Program-made: the position numbers and the translations under genes
The notes under the pieces: model-generated
Seen by the model: only the letters and a program-made list of their open reading frames with translations
What the model was told of the DNA's origin: nothing
The model's database searches: none
Shown: positions 10,601-21,875 of the stretch, piece by piece
Position numbering within the stretch: position 1 is the first letter of the stretch
Layout of the letters: every line of letters begins with the position of its first letter
Origin: Volvox africanus
Taxonomy: Eukaryota; Chlorophyta; Chlorophyceae; Chlamydomonadales; Volvocaceae
Length of the DNA stretch: 64,000 nucleotides
Direction of reading: 5' to 3'
Assembly (NCBI GenBank): GCA_030268105.1
Contig: BSDZ01000004.1
Coordinates: forward strand, 5,005,001-5,069,000

Positions 10601-13600
10601 CTGGGAAATCGAAAAAGGCATGGGGGGGATATGACTGGGGAGCTGCATTCACTTGCGCCAGCATATCGGTGAGTTCTTGTAGTCTGCCGTGCTTGTTTGG
10701 CTTGCTTGGACAAGCACGGCAGACCACAAGCAAGTGGCAACAAGTCGCCAGTTCGGTGCACGGATACAGTTGCGTCGCTGCATCCTTTCCCTTTCTCAAT
10801 TGGATGGCTATTCCCACCAATGAGAAGTCTTTGTGCTTGCTATACTGGACTTCACTCAGCACCTGCTTGCAGATGTTTTCCGTCTCTTCCTACGTATCAA
10901 ACCAAATAATTCGGTGTTTGATTGCATCGTATACATACATCGTATTGCACATTCGCGGCTTCCCATAACAGGTTGGCCTTCCTCCCCGCCCAGAGCGTTG
11001 GACAGAGGTACGGGCTTGAATATTTCTGTATTGGCTTGCGTACCCCCACCGCTCAGCGCAGACTCCTGTCTCCACAGCTAGAACCCCCCTCTCTCTCTCA
11101 GCGGTATCATGCCTCGTTTATTAGAGGTCTTTCCCACCTCTCTTTAGCCGTCACCGGCACCGCGTGGCTCTCACGATGACGACTCCGTCTCAGGAGCGAA
11201 ACTGCCTCTTGTGAGCGTGCCAATGCCAGCCCACATGTGCTCCGTTAGGCACTCCAAAACAGCAGCGGGTAGGCCATGTTGCCGTGCGTCATGCCTCGGC
11301 CTTAATATTAGGGCTCGGCCTCGCATTGTATCAGCCAACAGTAAGCTGGATAAGGTAACTTTTGGTAACTTAACGATGCCCGGGGCTCCTGGGACAAGGT
11401 CCATCGTTTTCCTAACCCCTGTGGCTGTTCAAAGAAACATGTACCCGACACCCTGGCGCTCCCCAGTTGTGTGCTGTGGCGGAGCTGGTGCATTTGAAGC
11501 TCATCATGCTGGCGGTGCATCAGGGCCGTGTGGAGGACGCGGTGGCGCAGGTGCGCGCACACCTCGCGCACTTCAGCAAGCCGCCAGGTGAGTTAGTCAG
11601 TCAAGGACCCTAGAGGATGGGCAGGAGATAGTGGCGGTGTGATGGTGGGGGCCGCTGCGGACGGGATGACGATGGCCCATTGAAGGGCGCTATAGGACGC
11701 ATAAGACAACGTCGACTGCATCTCGAGCGGCGCGCAAGGCCCAATATTGCGATCTGCAATAAGATCTGCGCTGCAAATCACGTTCAACCATGACATCTAT
11801 GTCGTCTTCCCGCGGCTTCGGTCCCGTGAACAGATCGGGATGCCGCATTCCTGTTGTTGAACCAGCCTTGTCTTGCTCAGCTGCATACTTCTGGCGCCTG
11901 AACGATTGCCGCACCCTCCTTCATTTGCCCCCCCTTCCCACTCCCCCTCCCGCTCCCGGTCCCGCCGGTCCAACAGGCCCTCTACCCGCTGCCGCGAACA
12001 GCAGCCACCTGGGCTACCTGGTTCGGCAGCACCAGGTAGCGGCCCAGGAGGTCGGCACGCACGTGGACTCACTGCCTGCCTACATTCCAATACCCAGTTT
12101 TACTGGCAGCACCGCCACTGGCGCGACCGTCACCGGCGCCACGGCGGGGCCTACCGGGGGCAGCACAGCTAGCGGGATGGCCTTGCCTACGGTGCAGCAG
12201 GTGACGGGCGGCGGCGCTGCCGCTGCTGCTGGAGCTACCGGCACGACGGTCAACATCACTGGCGTGATTGCAGCGTCGGTGGTGTCCACGTCCACGTTGA
12301 AAGACTGCAGTCGGGCGCATCTGCTCATGGCGGCGGCGCGGTTGGCAGTGGCGCGCCGGCAAGCGGCCGACGGCATGCGCATGGCCCGCGCAGCCGCGGC
12401 AGTCACGGGGCCCGTGGCGCCGCCGCTGGACACGGCGCCAGTGCGACGAGGACAGTATGTCGGTCAGCTCGTGCTCCGAAACGAGGCAGCACAAGTGGGC
12501 ACACATGGGATGGGCTGTTACGCGATTCCACATGCCGCAATGGGACGCGGCTGCACTTGGGCAGGCGGGGGTGCAATCTCGATGATGCAATCTCGAGCGT
12601 GGGTGATGATGGATTTAACCTGTAACAATCATTTATCAATGAAGCACTTGAAGCTGTAATTGAACCTGATACGTTTCCAACATGGTAAGGCCCGGGTTGG
12701 GAAATGGAATCGAACAGGGCGGAAGTGACGCATTTTATGCGCCAGGTGCGACTAGCTGTTGCGACTGCTTGTCCCTGCTGGTTCGATTGCAGCGCTGTCA
12801 GTCAGGTGTCTTACTCCTTGGCTCGTTCCGCAGGCTGGCTACTCGCCCCTCTCTGAACACGACTACCTGCTGTTCCTGGAGGTGAGTAAGTGGGTGGGCG
12901 ATGAAGGGTACCGGCGCGCCTGTTTCCTGGCCGCTCTTACAGGTGGTATTGAAAGATGGTCTGATGGATGAGGACGGGCAGGAGCCAGCGTGAAAAAGGC
13001 ATACCTGACCCGGTACCAAAGAAGGGACATAACACATAAGAGGAACGACGTGGGATCATGTTGAGTCAGGGAGTGTGACATGCAAGCTGCCGATGGCCCC
13101 GGCAGCAGCCCATGCGCTTTTCAGTTTTAAATTTTGGGGTTAACAGAGACCACACGCTTGCCGCCTCCTGCACCACATGCACATCCTACGACTGTGTTCA
13201 CGGCAGTCGGAGGAGTGCCGGTTGGTGACTGCCGCCTACGTGATCGACGTCATGAACTCCGCACTGCTAATCCTGAAAGACAGCGCGGGTACGTGGCCTG
13301 GGCGGGGCAGGGTTTGCTGACGCCATTTCCCCTCCACTATATCCTCACCTGATCCGAAGATGCTATTGCGGAGCACTGGTGTGATTGTAGAACTTGGATT
13401 TAAGTCCGGGTCACTAGATGCCGCATCCGCGGGGAGCTGCATAGGAACCAGCAGCGTTGACTTATTCTTTTATTCCTTGCCGTCCACTTGTTGCATTACC
13501 ACATTCCACTTGATTTGTTACCTGTGTGTAGATACACTGTATTCGACATCGCGCATCGAGCACATATTGGGTATCCGATGGGTCTTGGGGTATCCGCTTG

Positions 13601-16600
13601 GGCCCTTCGGCCTTCACCGTTGCAGACCTGCCGGGGGGGGTGCAGCCTTTCCATGAATTCTTTCCCCTTATGTAGGCATGGGAGGTTCGCTTACCTCATA
13701 TGGTAAGGAAATCGCGCTGTCATGAATGGTGTGATGTCCGTTCCGAGGTACTGCGATGCCAGCTACAGTTAACGGGACTTTGGATACGTTTTCAGTACGC
13801 AAGGGTCAAACACACGTCCGCAAACATCGCAACGCACGCCACAGGTGTGGAGAGGCTACGTAGCCAGCTGGGAGGTATGATGGCGTCGGAGCACATTCTG
13901 GCCAACAACCTGCCGGCGGCCCGAAAGCTGCTGCTGCAGGTGTGAAGTGTGCGAGATACGACTGTGTGGGTGCTGACTGTGGAGACATGTGGTGACATGG
14001 GAGACAAGTGGAGACATGCGGTGCCCTGTGATTGGCTCGCTGCCTAACAAACTAAATAATGCCTAAGGTTTGGTGCTTCTGTCACTTTGTGCCTCCAGGT
14101 CTGCCACCAATACCGGCGGGAGGGCTGGTTGCTGCCGCTGTTACAGGTGCTCGTTTCCCTACGGGAAGTCGCGCAGCGGCTGCGACTGCCGGCGGAGCAC
14201 GTCTGCTACAGCTTAGAGATCGCCGCCCTGGCAACGCAGCTGCAGCTGCAGCAGCCGACCTCGCCACCACTGCTGCTCCGCCAAGCCACCGTAACCGGCA
14301 CAAGCACCGCGGCCGTGATGCCTGGCGCACCCCTCCTTTCCCAGTCCCGTTCGTTGAGCCTGGGGGACGACCGCCGTGTGGTGGCGGCAGCAGTGGTAGC
14401 AGCTGTAGCATCCGCGGTGACATTACAGGCCGCCTGCGCGAGCCATATCGTGGACCCCGCCGCAGCGATGGCGGCGTGCAGGTCCGCTTTTAACACGCTG
14501 AGGACGGGCATCTCAGAGATAAAGCAGGGCATCATGAAGGCGTCCGCGCCGGCAACTCCAGCGGCGCCAGCTACACCGCTATCACCATCAGAGACGCACG
14601 CCAGCTGTGCATCAGGGGATAGTAGCGGGGGCGCGGTGCCGCCGCCCACACCCGGCGCCACGACAGGGTCGCTCAGCGGCGGCGGTGCCGGCTTGCCGCG
14701 GCATTTTCACTATACGGTGCGTCCTCTTGTCCTCGACTTCTTCCCTTGAGCCCAATGTATGGCACCTTTTATGCAGCGTGACATGCAATTTCCCAACTTG
14801 GGCCAATGCGTAGGCAGGCGTCCCTGCATGTGCTTGGGGCCAGGCGGCTACCCTTCGGTATCGGGCAACCAGCCAAATGTCCGAAGCACAAGAAGCTTCA
14901 CGCCCCGCGCCGTGCCTTTCCCCTCCCGTCCTGAAGCCTCATCCTCGAGTTCCCTAACTGTCCGTTTCACCTCCCTGCGTTCCGCCTCGATTTCGCGTCC
15001 GTTAGATGTCACGATGATACGATACGTAATGCTTTCACGTGTGTGCGCCGGTTGTGCTCTCCTCATGCGTAGGTTGAGTACCTGGACTTACGGGAGGCTC
15101 AGCGGCGGGCCCGAGAGGTGGGCGACATAAGACCCGTCGCGGATATCATGCACCGCCATACGCAGCAGGACTTCGGCTGGTGCAGGTGTGCGTTCGTTGG
15201 GGGCCAATACGGGCGATACGAGCGAAATCCAAGCAATAACGTGAGGAAAGCACAGGATGCGCTGAAAAAAGAAACACATATGGAGGGCAAAACCTCTATC
15301 CTGTTTGAGTTTTTGTGGGCCCATGCTGACTGATAAGTGAAGGATAACTGCTAACTGATTATCACTTAGTGATGTTGTACCACTGTGCCGCGATTATTGT
15401 TTTGTGAAATGGTGGAATACTGAAGTTCTCACTCGTGATCAAGTTATATATATAACTTGATCATATGTATATATGTGTGTATGTGTATGTGTGTATAAGG
15501 AAATGCAATCCGAGACTCTGCCCAGTTGAAATATGGGCCTAACATCACTAAGTTAACAACAATAATTGGTCTTGCTCGTCGCTCCTCTTCGGCCTTCCCG
15601 CAGATGCCTTGCGCTCGCTGCCGGCTTCACATACGGGCGTCCCGATCCCGACACCGTGGACTTCTACCTTGGCCTCTACAACCAGCTGCCGCTGCCGCTG
15701 CCGCTGAAGGCTGTCATTCTGCATTTCGCTGACGACAATGTAAGCAGTAGCAGTAGCGCTAGCAGTAACCACAAAGGCGGCGTAACCAGGAAAGGCTACA
15801 GTAGGCGGGACAACGACAGTGCTGTGAGGTAGACTTACCTCGGTATCCAGCTAGACCTCGGGAGGCCCACGTGGCGAACGTGACGGGAAAGAACTGTCGG
15901 ACGCGCGGGCGACAGACACGTTGGTTGTAGTCCAGGAAGGGGACACGGCTCTTTGCATCGGGCCCCATGATGTCCATTCCTTCTACTTTTCCTTCCTCTT
16001 CCCTTTTCCCAGTACTTTTCGACACATATACACACATCCACATCCACATACACACACACGCACATACACATACACACACACGCACATGCACACCCACACA
16101 CACGCACATACACATACACATACACAAACACGCACATACACACACACACACGCACATACAAGCGCACGCGAAAACACCGATTTCCCGCGCCTTCTCCTAT
16201 CTGCTTGACCTGTCTGCTTGGTGTGGAGCGCAACGCCGCTCTTGGTTCCTGGATGTTTCGATTGAAGCATCCGTCCTATCGCACCCCACCCAACCTCAGG
16301 GTGACATGTGGGTCCAGGCGCTGCCGGGCATAATCCCCGCCCAAGAGGCCCCCGCGACCCCACTGCCGCAGCACATTGGCTCAGCGCTGGACTCAGCCAC
16401 GCACTCCTTCCACCACCTGCACCTAAACTCACATCTGCGACCATACAGTGCCCGGCAGCAGCAGCAGCAGCAGCAGCACAAAGCAGGTGAATACTCCGGA
16501 GTCCGGACAGACTAATGATTGATCTCCCGAAGTTCAATTTGTAGTCTGGGCGATCACGACGAAAAACCGCGTCGGTTTCTGATTTCCTGCCTCAGGTGGG

Positions 16601-19600
16601 GAGCCCCCGTCCACGCCACATTCCGGCGTGCCGCTGTCACCGGAATGGCGGAGGAGTCAGAGCGGCCAGCAATCCGATGTCGCGGGACCCACGGACCGCC
16701 TCAGCGATGGTGGAGGCGCGGCACGGCTACCGGGTGGGTATGGGGGGCGCGGTGGTGAGGTGTATAGCTTAGCTGAAAGGACTTGAAAGCCCAAGGGCTA
16801 GAAATGCAGGATTTCCGATGAGATGTCTCCGTCGTGCTTGGAAGCAATTGCCGAGACGATCGTTAGGTCTAAGTTAAGAAGCTATGAATGTACTTCCACA
16901 GTCCCTGACTTCACTTACTGGATCGGCTACGTTCCCATCACATCACATTGGGCATTGCAGCTTTTGGCTGCATTCCTCTTTTCTGGTGAAGGTGCACGTC
17001 CTACCCAAACCTCCTCCTTTCCAATCCGCAGGCCAGCTCCATCACACCGACGGGCCACCCTCGACTTCCGACGCAGTCGCCGCGACCCCAGCGCCCTACG
17101 ATATCGGCGGATGTGCGGCGCCGCTAACGCTGCCACCGTACCGCTGGGCCCACTACTCTGTGCGTCTGGCACCACGTTGTCTTGGCCGCTTGCGCGCGGA
17201 GCGGGCCTTCCTGCTCCTCTCAGACCACGCCATGGTCGTTTTCAAGCTTGCGTCCTTCCCACCTGCTACCGCGGCCTCCGCGCAACCCGGCGTGCTGACG
17301 GGGCCGTTGCTTGTGCCGCCGGGAAGTGGCGGCGGCGCCGCCGCCTCGGTTGACCACGCAGCGACGCCGTTTCGTAGCGTGCGCGCAGCTGCCAGCTCGG
17401 GGCCGGCGGTGGCACCTGGTCAACTAGCGCTGACGGTAGCACATCTGGGTCCACTGCCAACATTATCGTACGGCCTCCCCGCGGGTCTTGCATTGTTGGG
17501 CGAACACGCGCCTTTGCTGGCGGTGCTGTCAGTGCCTCCTTCGGGCCGGCCGCTGGTGAGTGTTTATGTCCCGGGGATGGGGGCGGGCAGGGAACGGGTG
17601 ATGTGATGCTGATGGGAAATTCCACCTGGACAGGAATGAGATTCTAGGCTTGACTTGATGAGAGGTTTCGCTCCAGCTTAGGGTAGTGGTTGGTCCCAAC
17701 AAGCCAACAACAAGCTAACAACAAGCTAAGTCCAAGCGGTGCCTATCGAGTCATTAACCAGCTACCGAGTACGCTAAATATGAAACTTATGAATGACAGC
17801 AGCTCGCGTGTACCCGGGCACCAAAAGCCTCCTTCATCTGTTTCTGTCTGTTGTTGTCTATGTTGCGTGTTGCCTCGCCTCCACACCTCTCGTCCAGTCT
17901 ACGGATCCTCTCCTCTCCATGGTAAGCCCCCCCAACCCTCCCTACCTTGGACGGAGCTAGACGTCGTCCTCCACCATCGCTGTTGGTCAAATCATACTCT
18001 ATAGTAGCGGCGTCACATCAGCAGTACCAGGTTTCGTTTATTCGTCTCCCCCCCCTCCGTGCAATCACAACACCCCGGGGGCTAACCCTGTGCTCCGGCT
18101 GTTCCCCGGCCGCAGGTGGGCGCCTCCATGGAGTTCGTGATAGGCCGGACCGGCGGTGGTCTGCAGGCCGGCGACATCGTGCTCGTAGTGGACGACACGG
18201 AGGCCACCGGGGGGCTCATGGCGCTAAATAACGAGCGCTACCGCATCCCGCTGCCAGCCGTGCAGCCGGGACGCAGCCACACGGTGCGCCTGTGGGCGAG
18301 GTCTGCGGCGGCGGGCACAGCGACAGTGGCGGCGGTGCTGCTGTGCCCCGCGCAGGTGCGCCAGAAGTCGGGAATGTAAACATGCCTCAGCTGTGTATGT
18401 GGGGGGGGGGGAGGGGGTTACTGGTATATTTCGCGTTGAGGACGGGCTCACTGGGAAAATGTACGAATGGGGACGAAGAGACTCATCAACAGCACAGTTG
18501 CGGTCCGTGTCGCCCTCGTTGCACTCACTGCTGCAGGCTGTTGTCTGCAGACTCAGACTCCGTCATTCAGCAGGTGTTGTTACCTGCACTGCTGGCACAG
18601 TGACTGCCCACACGACAGCCTATTTGCCATATACTCGGCGGGAACGTGGCTTAGATGCGGGTCATGGCAAGCCTTGGCCCTTCAGTGCCTGCCAGCTTGC
18701 TGGCCGTGACACCTGACGTTGGAACTCGGGCTATGCTTGTGCAAAATTGTGTTCTCGGCTTCGGCGAGCAATATTGTGTATCTATTTCAACGACATGTTC
18801 GGTTCAACAAATGCTGCGCAGGAATTATATAATTGTATTATTATATTATATATATTATTGGTAGTATATGTTTATTAGCGTTATTATATTTTATTAGTAT
18901 TTATTACTAGTGTTTATTATTAACCAATTAATTTTATACCCTGCCGCTCAGCGCTCTTCCTTGCAATCACCGCCACCTTGGCCGCCCCTCCGCACGCAGG
19001 TAACGGCCACCGCGACTTTGACGTTCGAAGAGCCGTTTGAGTTCAAGTGCAGGCGAGTAAAGGGGCTTCGTTGAGCGAAAGAGCGAATGGAATGGAGCGA
19101 GCATCACCATGGATCACAACTGGCAAACTGTGGCACTGGACGCACTAGATAGTGGCCTCTCCGTCTGTGTCTGTGTCTGTCTGTGTCTGTGTGTGTTTGT
19201 ATGAGGAAGGTCGAGTGAGATTCCTCACACAAACTTCCGGTAGCTGTCGCCGCTTTGCTGGCGGGTGGTTGGTTCCTTGCGCCCCTCTATGGAGTGCGTG
19301 CGTCAGCTGACCATATTGCTGTCGCTGCCGCTGTCGTTGTCGCTGTCTCTGCTGCTGCTGTTCACGTCTCCTCTTTCAAGGCAATCTCTCGTCCTACACG
19401 TACCGAATTGTTTTCCCCCCAGGATGGCTTCGGAGGTGGGGGTGCATACGCTCTCATTGCCGCGGCTGACGACCCGGGAGCTGGGCACTACGGCGCTCAC
19501 GATAGGTGAGACTGCAGCACGGGGGGAAATCGTAGGATCATGGAAAGTTTGTGGCTGCCTTGCGGCTGTGGAGATGTCGGGGTGGGCGGGCGTTGCGCTT

Positions 19601-21875
19601 CTTGTCGGTGTGGCCATTGTCGTTATTGTTGTTGCTGATGCTGATGCTGATGCTGATGCTGATGCTGATGCTGATGCTGATGCTGATGCTGATGCTGATG
19701 CTGATGCTGATGCTGATGCTGATGCTGATGCTGATGCTGATGCTGATGCTGATGCTGATGCTGATGCTGATGCTGATGCTGATGCTGATGCTGAATAGGG
19801 ATGATTCGATTGCAGAACGAGTGGGTGCAGAAGATGGGCATAGACGTACAAACAAAAGATGACAGGAGACGAGGCGTTAGGAGAAGGAAGGGATAGGAAC
19901 ATGAGAGCACAGTGCACCCCTTTGCGTCTTAGGAGTGTGTTTGTGTGTTCGTGGGAGGGGAGGAGGTAAGGCCTCAAAGAGGGGTGAGGAGTCTGGGGTT
20001 TGTAATGCCGGAACCCTGGTTTGTCCGTTGAACCCACTCTGTGGAACCCACTCATGCATAAGGGCAAGGAATACTACTACTACTACTACTACTACTACTA
20101 CAGCGCCCTCTTGCCTGACAGTTTATGTCTCTGCCCTCTCTTTCACGTCCTTGGTAATGTTTCCCGGCACAGGCCAACCCGTAATGGTGACTGCTATGAT
20201 TCGTGCGTTGCAGCCCGCCACCCTGGAGCTAGCGGGGGGACAGGTGGGCTAAATTGTGTGGATGTGGATGTGGGTGGATGAATTTCCGGGTTGGCCACAG
20301 GCGCGATTGAGGTGCCGCGTACCTTTCCCAGTCGCCATTCACTCCCGAAACGGGGCCCACCACGGGGCCCACCAGGGGGGCCCAGGTCGCACACGAATCA
20401 TTCGAATCACTGCCGCCTCCCCGCTTCGCCTCCCTGGGCTCACATCAGCGTCGGTCGGTCGGTCCGTCATTCATTCACTGTTCACCATGATGTCATGAAA
20501 CTCGTCAACTCACGATAAAGGTAATAAAACGACCTCAGCACGACAACTTTCCACGTTTCCAGTCAATAGCTTCAGCACACCTGGTAACTCCTGACGGGCT
20601 GCGGACCGGCCCCAATCTGCCCAGGTTGCTCTGGAGCCCAGCGCAGCCATCAAGCTAGTGGCGGACCCGAATCACCAAATCAACGCGCATGGCCCATCGA
20701 ACCCAATGACGCTCTCCCGAGGTGACGTCTTCACATTGCTGCTGCCCATCTGCCCAACCGAGCTGCTGGAACATGGCCGCAGCATGGGTCGCCTCAATCT
20801 GCGTTGGCGTCGCACCGCAAGCAGCTTGCTACGGCCTACCCTGCCGGCCCTGCCACTGCCGGCCCACCACCAAAGCAACCGTCTTCAACAGCAAGGGGCC
20901 CAAACCCAGAACGATCACAATGAGCCCCAGAAGCAGCAGCTTCAGCAGGGGCACAGGCAGGGGCACGGGCATGGTGGGGGGGTGAGTGAAGGCGGGATGG
21001 ACGAAGACATGGCTGCGGACCCGTATGTGGAGCCATGTCCCGACCCGTGGGTCACTAGTGTGCTGGAGCTACCGCGAGTGACAGTCTCAGAGAGCTTGCT
21101 GACTGCGCGGACGCTTGGACCGGCGCAGATCACGTCTGGCATCGCCTTCACGTACACGTTGCAGGTTGGGCGATTCTGGGATGGGATGTGGGGTAGCTCA
21201 CAATGCGTGTGTGGGGACCCGGAGCGCAGTGATATAGAGAGGGAGAGGCAGGGAAGGACGGTCGTGGCCGGGAGTCAGGGAGAGACGCAGGGAGGACGGA
21301 GGGACGGTCGTGGCCGTGCTTCATCCGCGTCCCATTATGAGTTATCACGGAACACTAAAATTGGGCAAACGATTTCGTTGTTGTAGGTGGGTCATCACGA
21401 TGTGTGAGGCGAATTTGCAAGCTCGCTGCTTTGGGTTTTGCCGCCATGGGTTCCCGTGACCATAACTTGACCATGTCCACGGACCCTTCTGTCCCGCAAC
21501 CCAAATTCCCATGGCTCGAGCCGCTTATCCTCCTCCTCCTCCCCTCCTCCTAAACACACATCCACACACCCTTTCGGAGAAGGATAGTACGCAAAGATAA
21601 ACGCCCCCGCTCGTCCCCAAACGCCGCAGCTCCAAAACTTTGGTTCCACGGCCCTCGAGCTGATGATATCGCTGATGGACGCCCCGGGCTTTGCCTGCTC
21701 CAACGAGCGCAGTCCCTCCTTGGCCGTGCCACCGCGAGAGCGCGCTTCCGTCGCCTGGACGTTGACTGCCAACATGCCAGGCCACCAGCAGCTTCCGGGC
21801 GTGCGGCTGCTAGCGCCACGACACAACTGCGCGCTCACCACTCAAAGCCCGCACGTGTACGTGCAGCCTTTCTAA
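7655..21875 (+). CDS. TRAPPC11: TRAPPC11 (foie gras), TRAPP tethering complex subunit, 24 exons
   Basis: TRAPPC11 is a subunit of the TRAPP tethering complex that acts in ER-Golgi traffic. Phase-consistent exons: 7655-7838, 7893-7987, 8243-8304, 8515-8632, 9152-9216, 9752-9980, 10323-10409, 11467-11587, 11881-12494 (or to 12440), 12834-12881, 13207-13288, 13845-13939, 14099-14716, 15073-15185, 15604-15739, 16300-16486, 16596-16733, 17032-17555, 18116-18355, 19000-19052, 19423-19505, 20173-20243, 20625-21164, 21630-21875; about 1582 residues. Family matches include [13 protein letters not shown] at the N-terminus, [36 protein letters not shown]...YSLEIAALA (foie gras region), [16 protein letters not shown] and the C-terminal PGHQQLPGV (Gryzun-like beta region). 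Ala/Gly-rich and Gln-rich insertions make it longer than the human protein. The 19052/19423 intron has a GC donor. About 10-15 residues expected between exons 7 and 8 were not found, so a small exon may be missing. The start fits the family N-terminus. Exons 2 and 9 are the least certain. Confidence 0.9.
9661..9724. repeat. Simple repeats: (ACAGCCCTAC)3 followed by (CT)n
   Basis: Three exact 10-bp copies, then after GGGAGGCG a CT dinucleotide run, just before the acceptor of TRAPPC11 exon 6. The CT run may serve as its polypyrimidine tract. Confidence 0.85.
10676..10730. repeat. Short stem-loop (21-bp arms) in a TRAPPC11 intron
   Basis: The arms at 10676-10696 and 10710-10730 are reverse complements except for one position, with a 13-nt loop. 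The core stem sequence is TCTGCCGTGCTTGT. It lies in the intron between exons 7 and 8. Its size and pairing resemble a small-RNA precursor, but no expression evidence is available. Confidence 0.65.
15365..15552. mobile_element. MITE-like element in a TRAPPC11 intron
   Basis: The ends are the inverted pair CTTAGTGATGTT (15365-15376) and AACATCACTAAG (15541-15552), 188 bp overall. Inside lies a perfect 28-bp palindrome at 15436-15463 (arms TGATCAAGTTATAT) followed by a TATG/TGTG-rich run. There is no coding capacity. A clear target-site duplication was not seen, so calling it a MITE is an inference from structure. Confidence 0.45.
16022..16160. repeat. CA-rich minisatellite in a TRAPPC11 intron
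   Basis: Irregular ACACAC/CGCACATACAC repeats fill about 140 bp between exons 15 and 16. Long open frames here on both strands come from the repeat and are not genes. Confidence 0.85.
19633..19794. repeat. (TGCTGA)27 hexanucleotide microsatellite
   Basis: By count, 27 uninterrupted copies of the hexamer TGCTGA lie in the intron between TRAPPC11 exons 21 and 22. It gives open frames of dipeptide repeats in most frames on both strands, none of them a credible gene. The purity suggests recent expansion. Confidence 0.95.
20072..20101. repeat. (TAC)10 microsatellite
   Basis: Ten exact TAC copies in the same TRAPPC11 intron as the hexamer repeat, about 70 bp before exon 22. Confidence 0.9.

Noticed and set aside
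11790..12659. 289-codon open frame on +
   Set aside because: It is TRAPPC11 exon 9 read through into flanking introns. The start Met and the end are not real.
15118..15168. A 51-nt intron that would leave a 17-nt micro-exon in TRAPPC11
   Set aside because: The stretch is open in frame, so a single exon 15073-15185 is simpler and gives the required phase.
16022..16160. Repeat array considered as CRISPR-like
   Set aside because: Irregular dinucleotide-type repeats without constant spacers; nuclear eukaryotic context. No CRISPR array occurs in the window.
19303..20067. 254-codon frame on - made of Ser-Ala repeats
   Set aside because: Produced by the (TGCTGA)27 microsatellite. No start context or homology.
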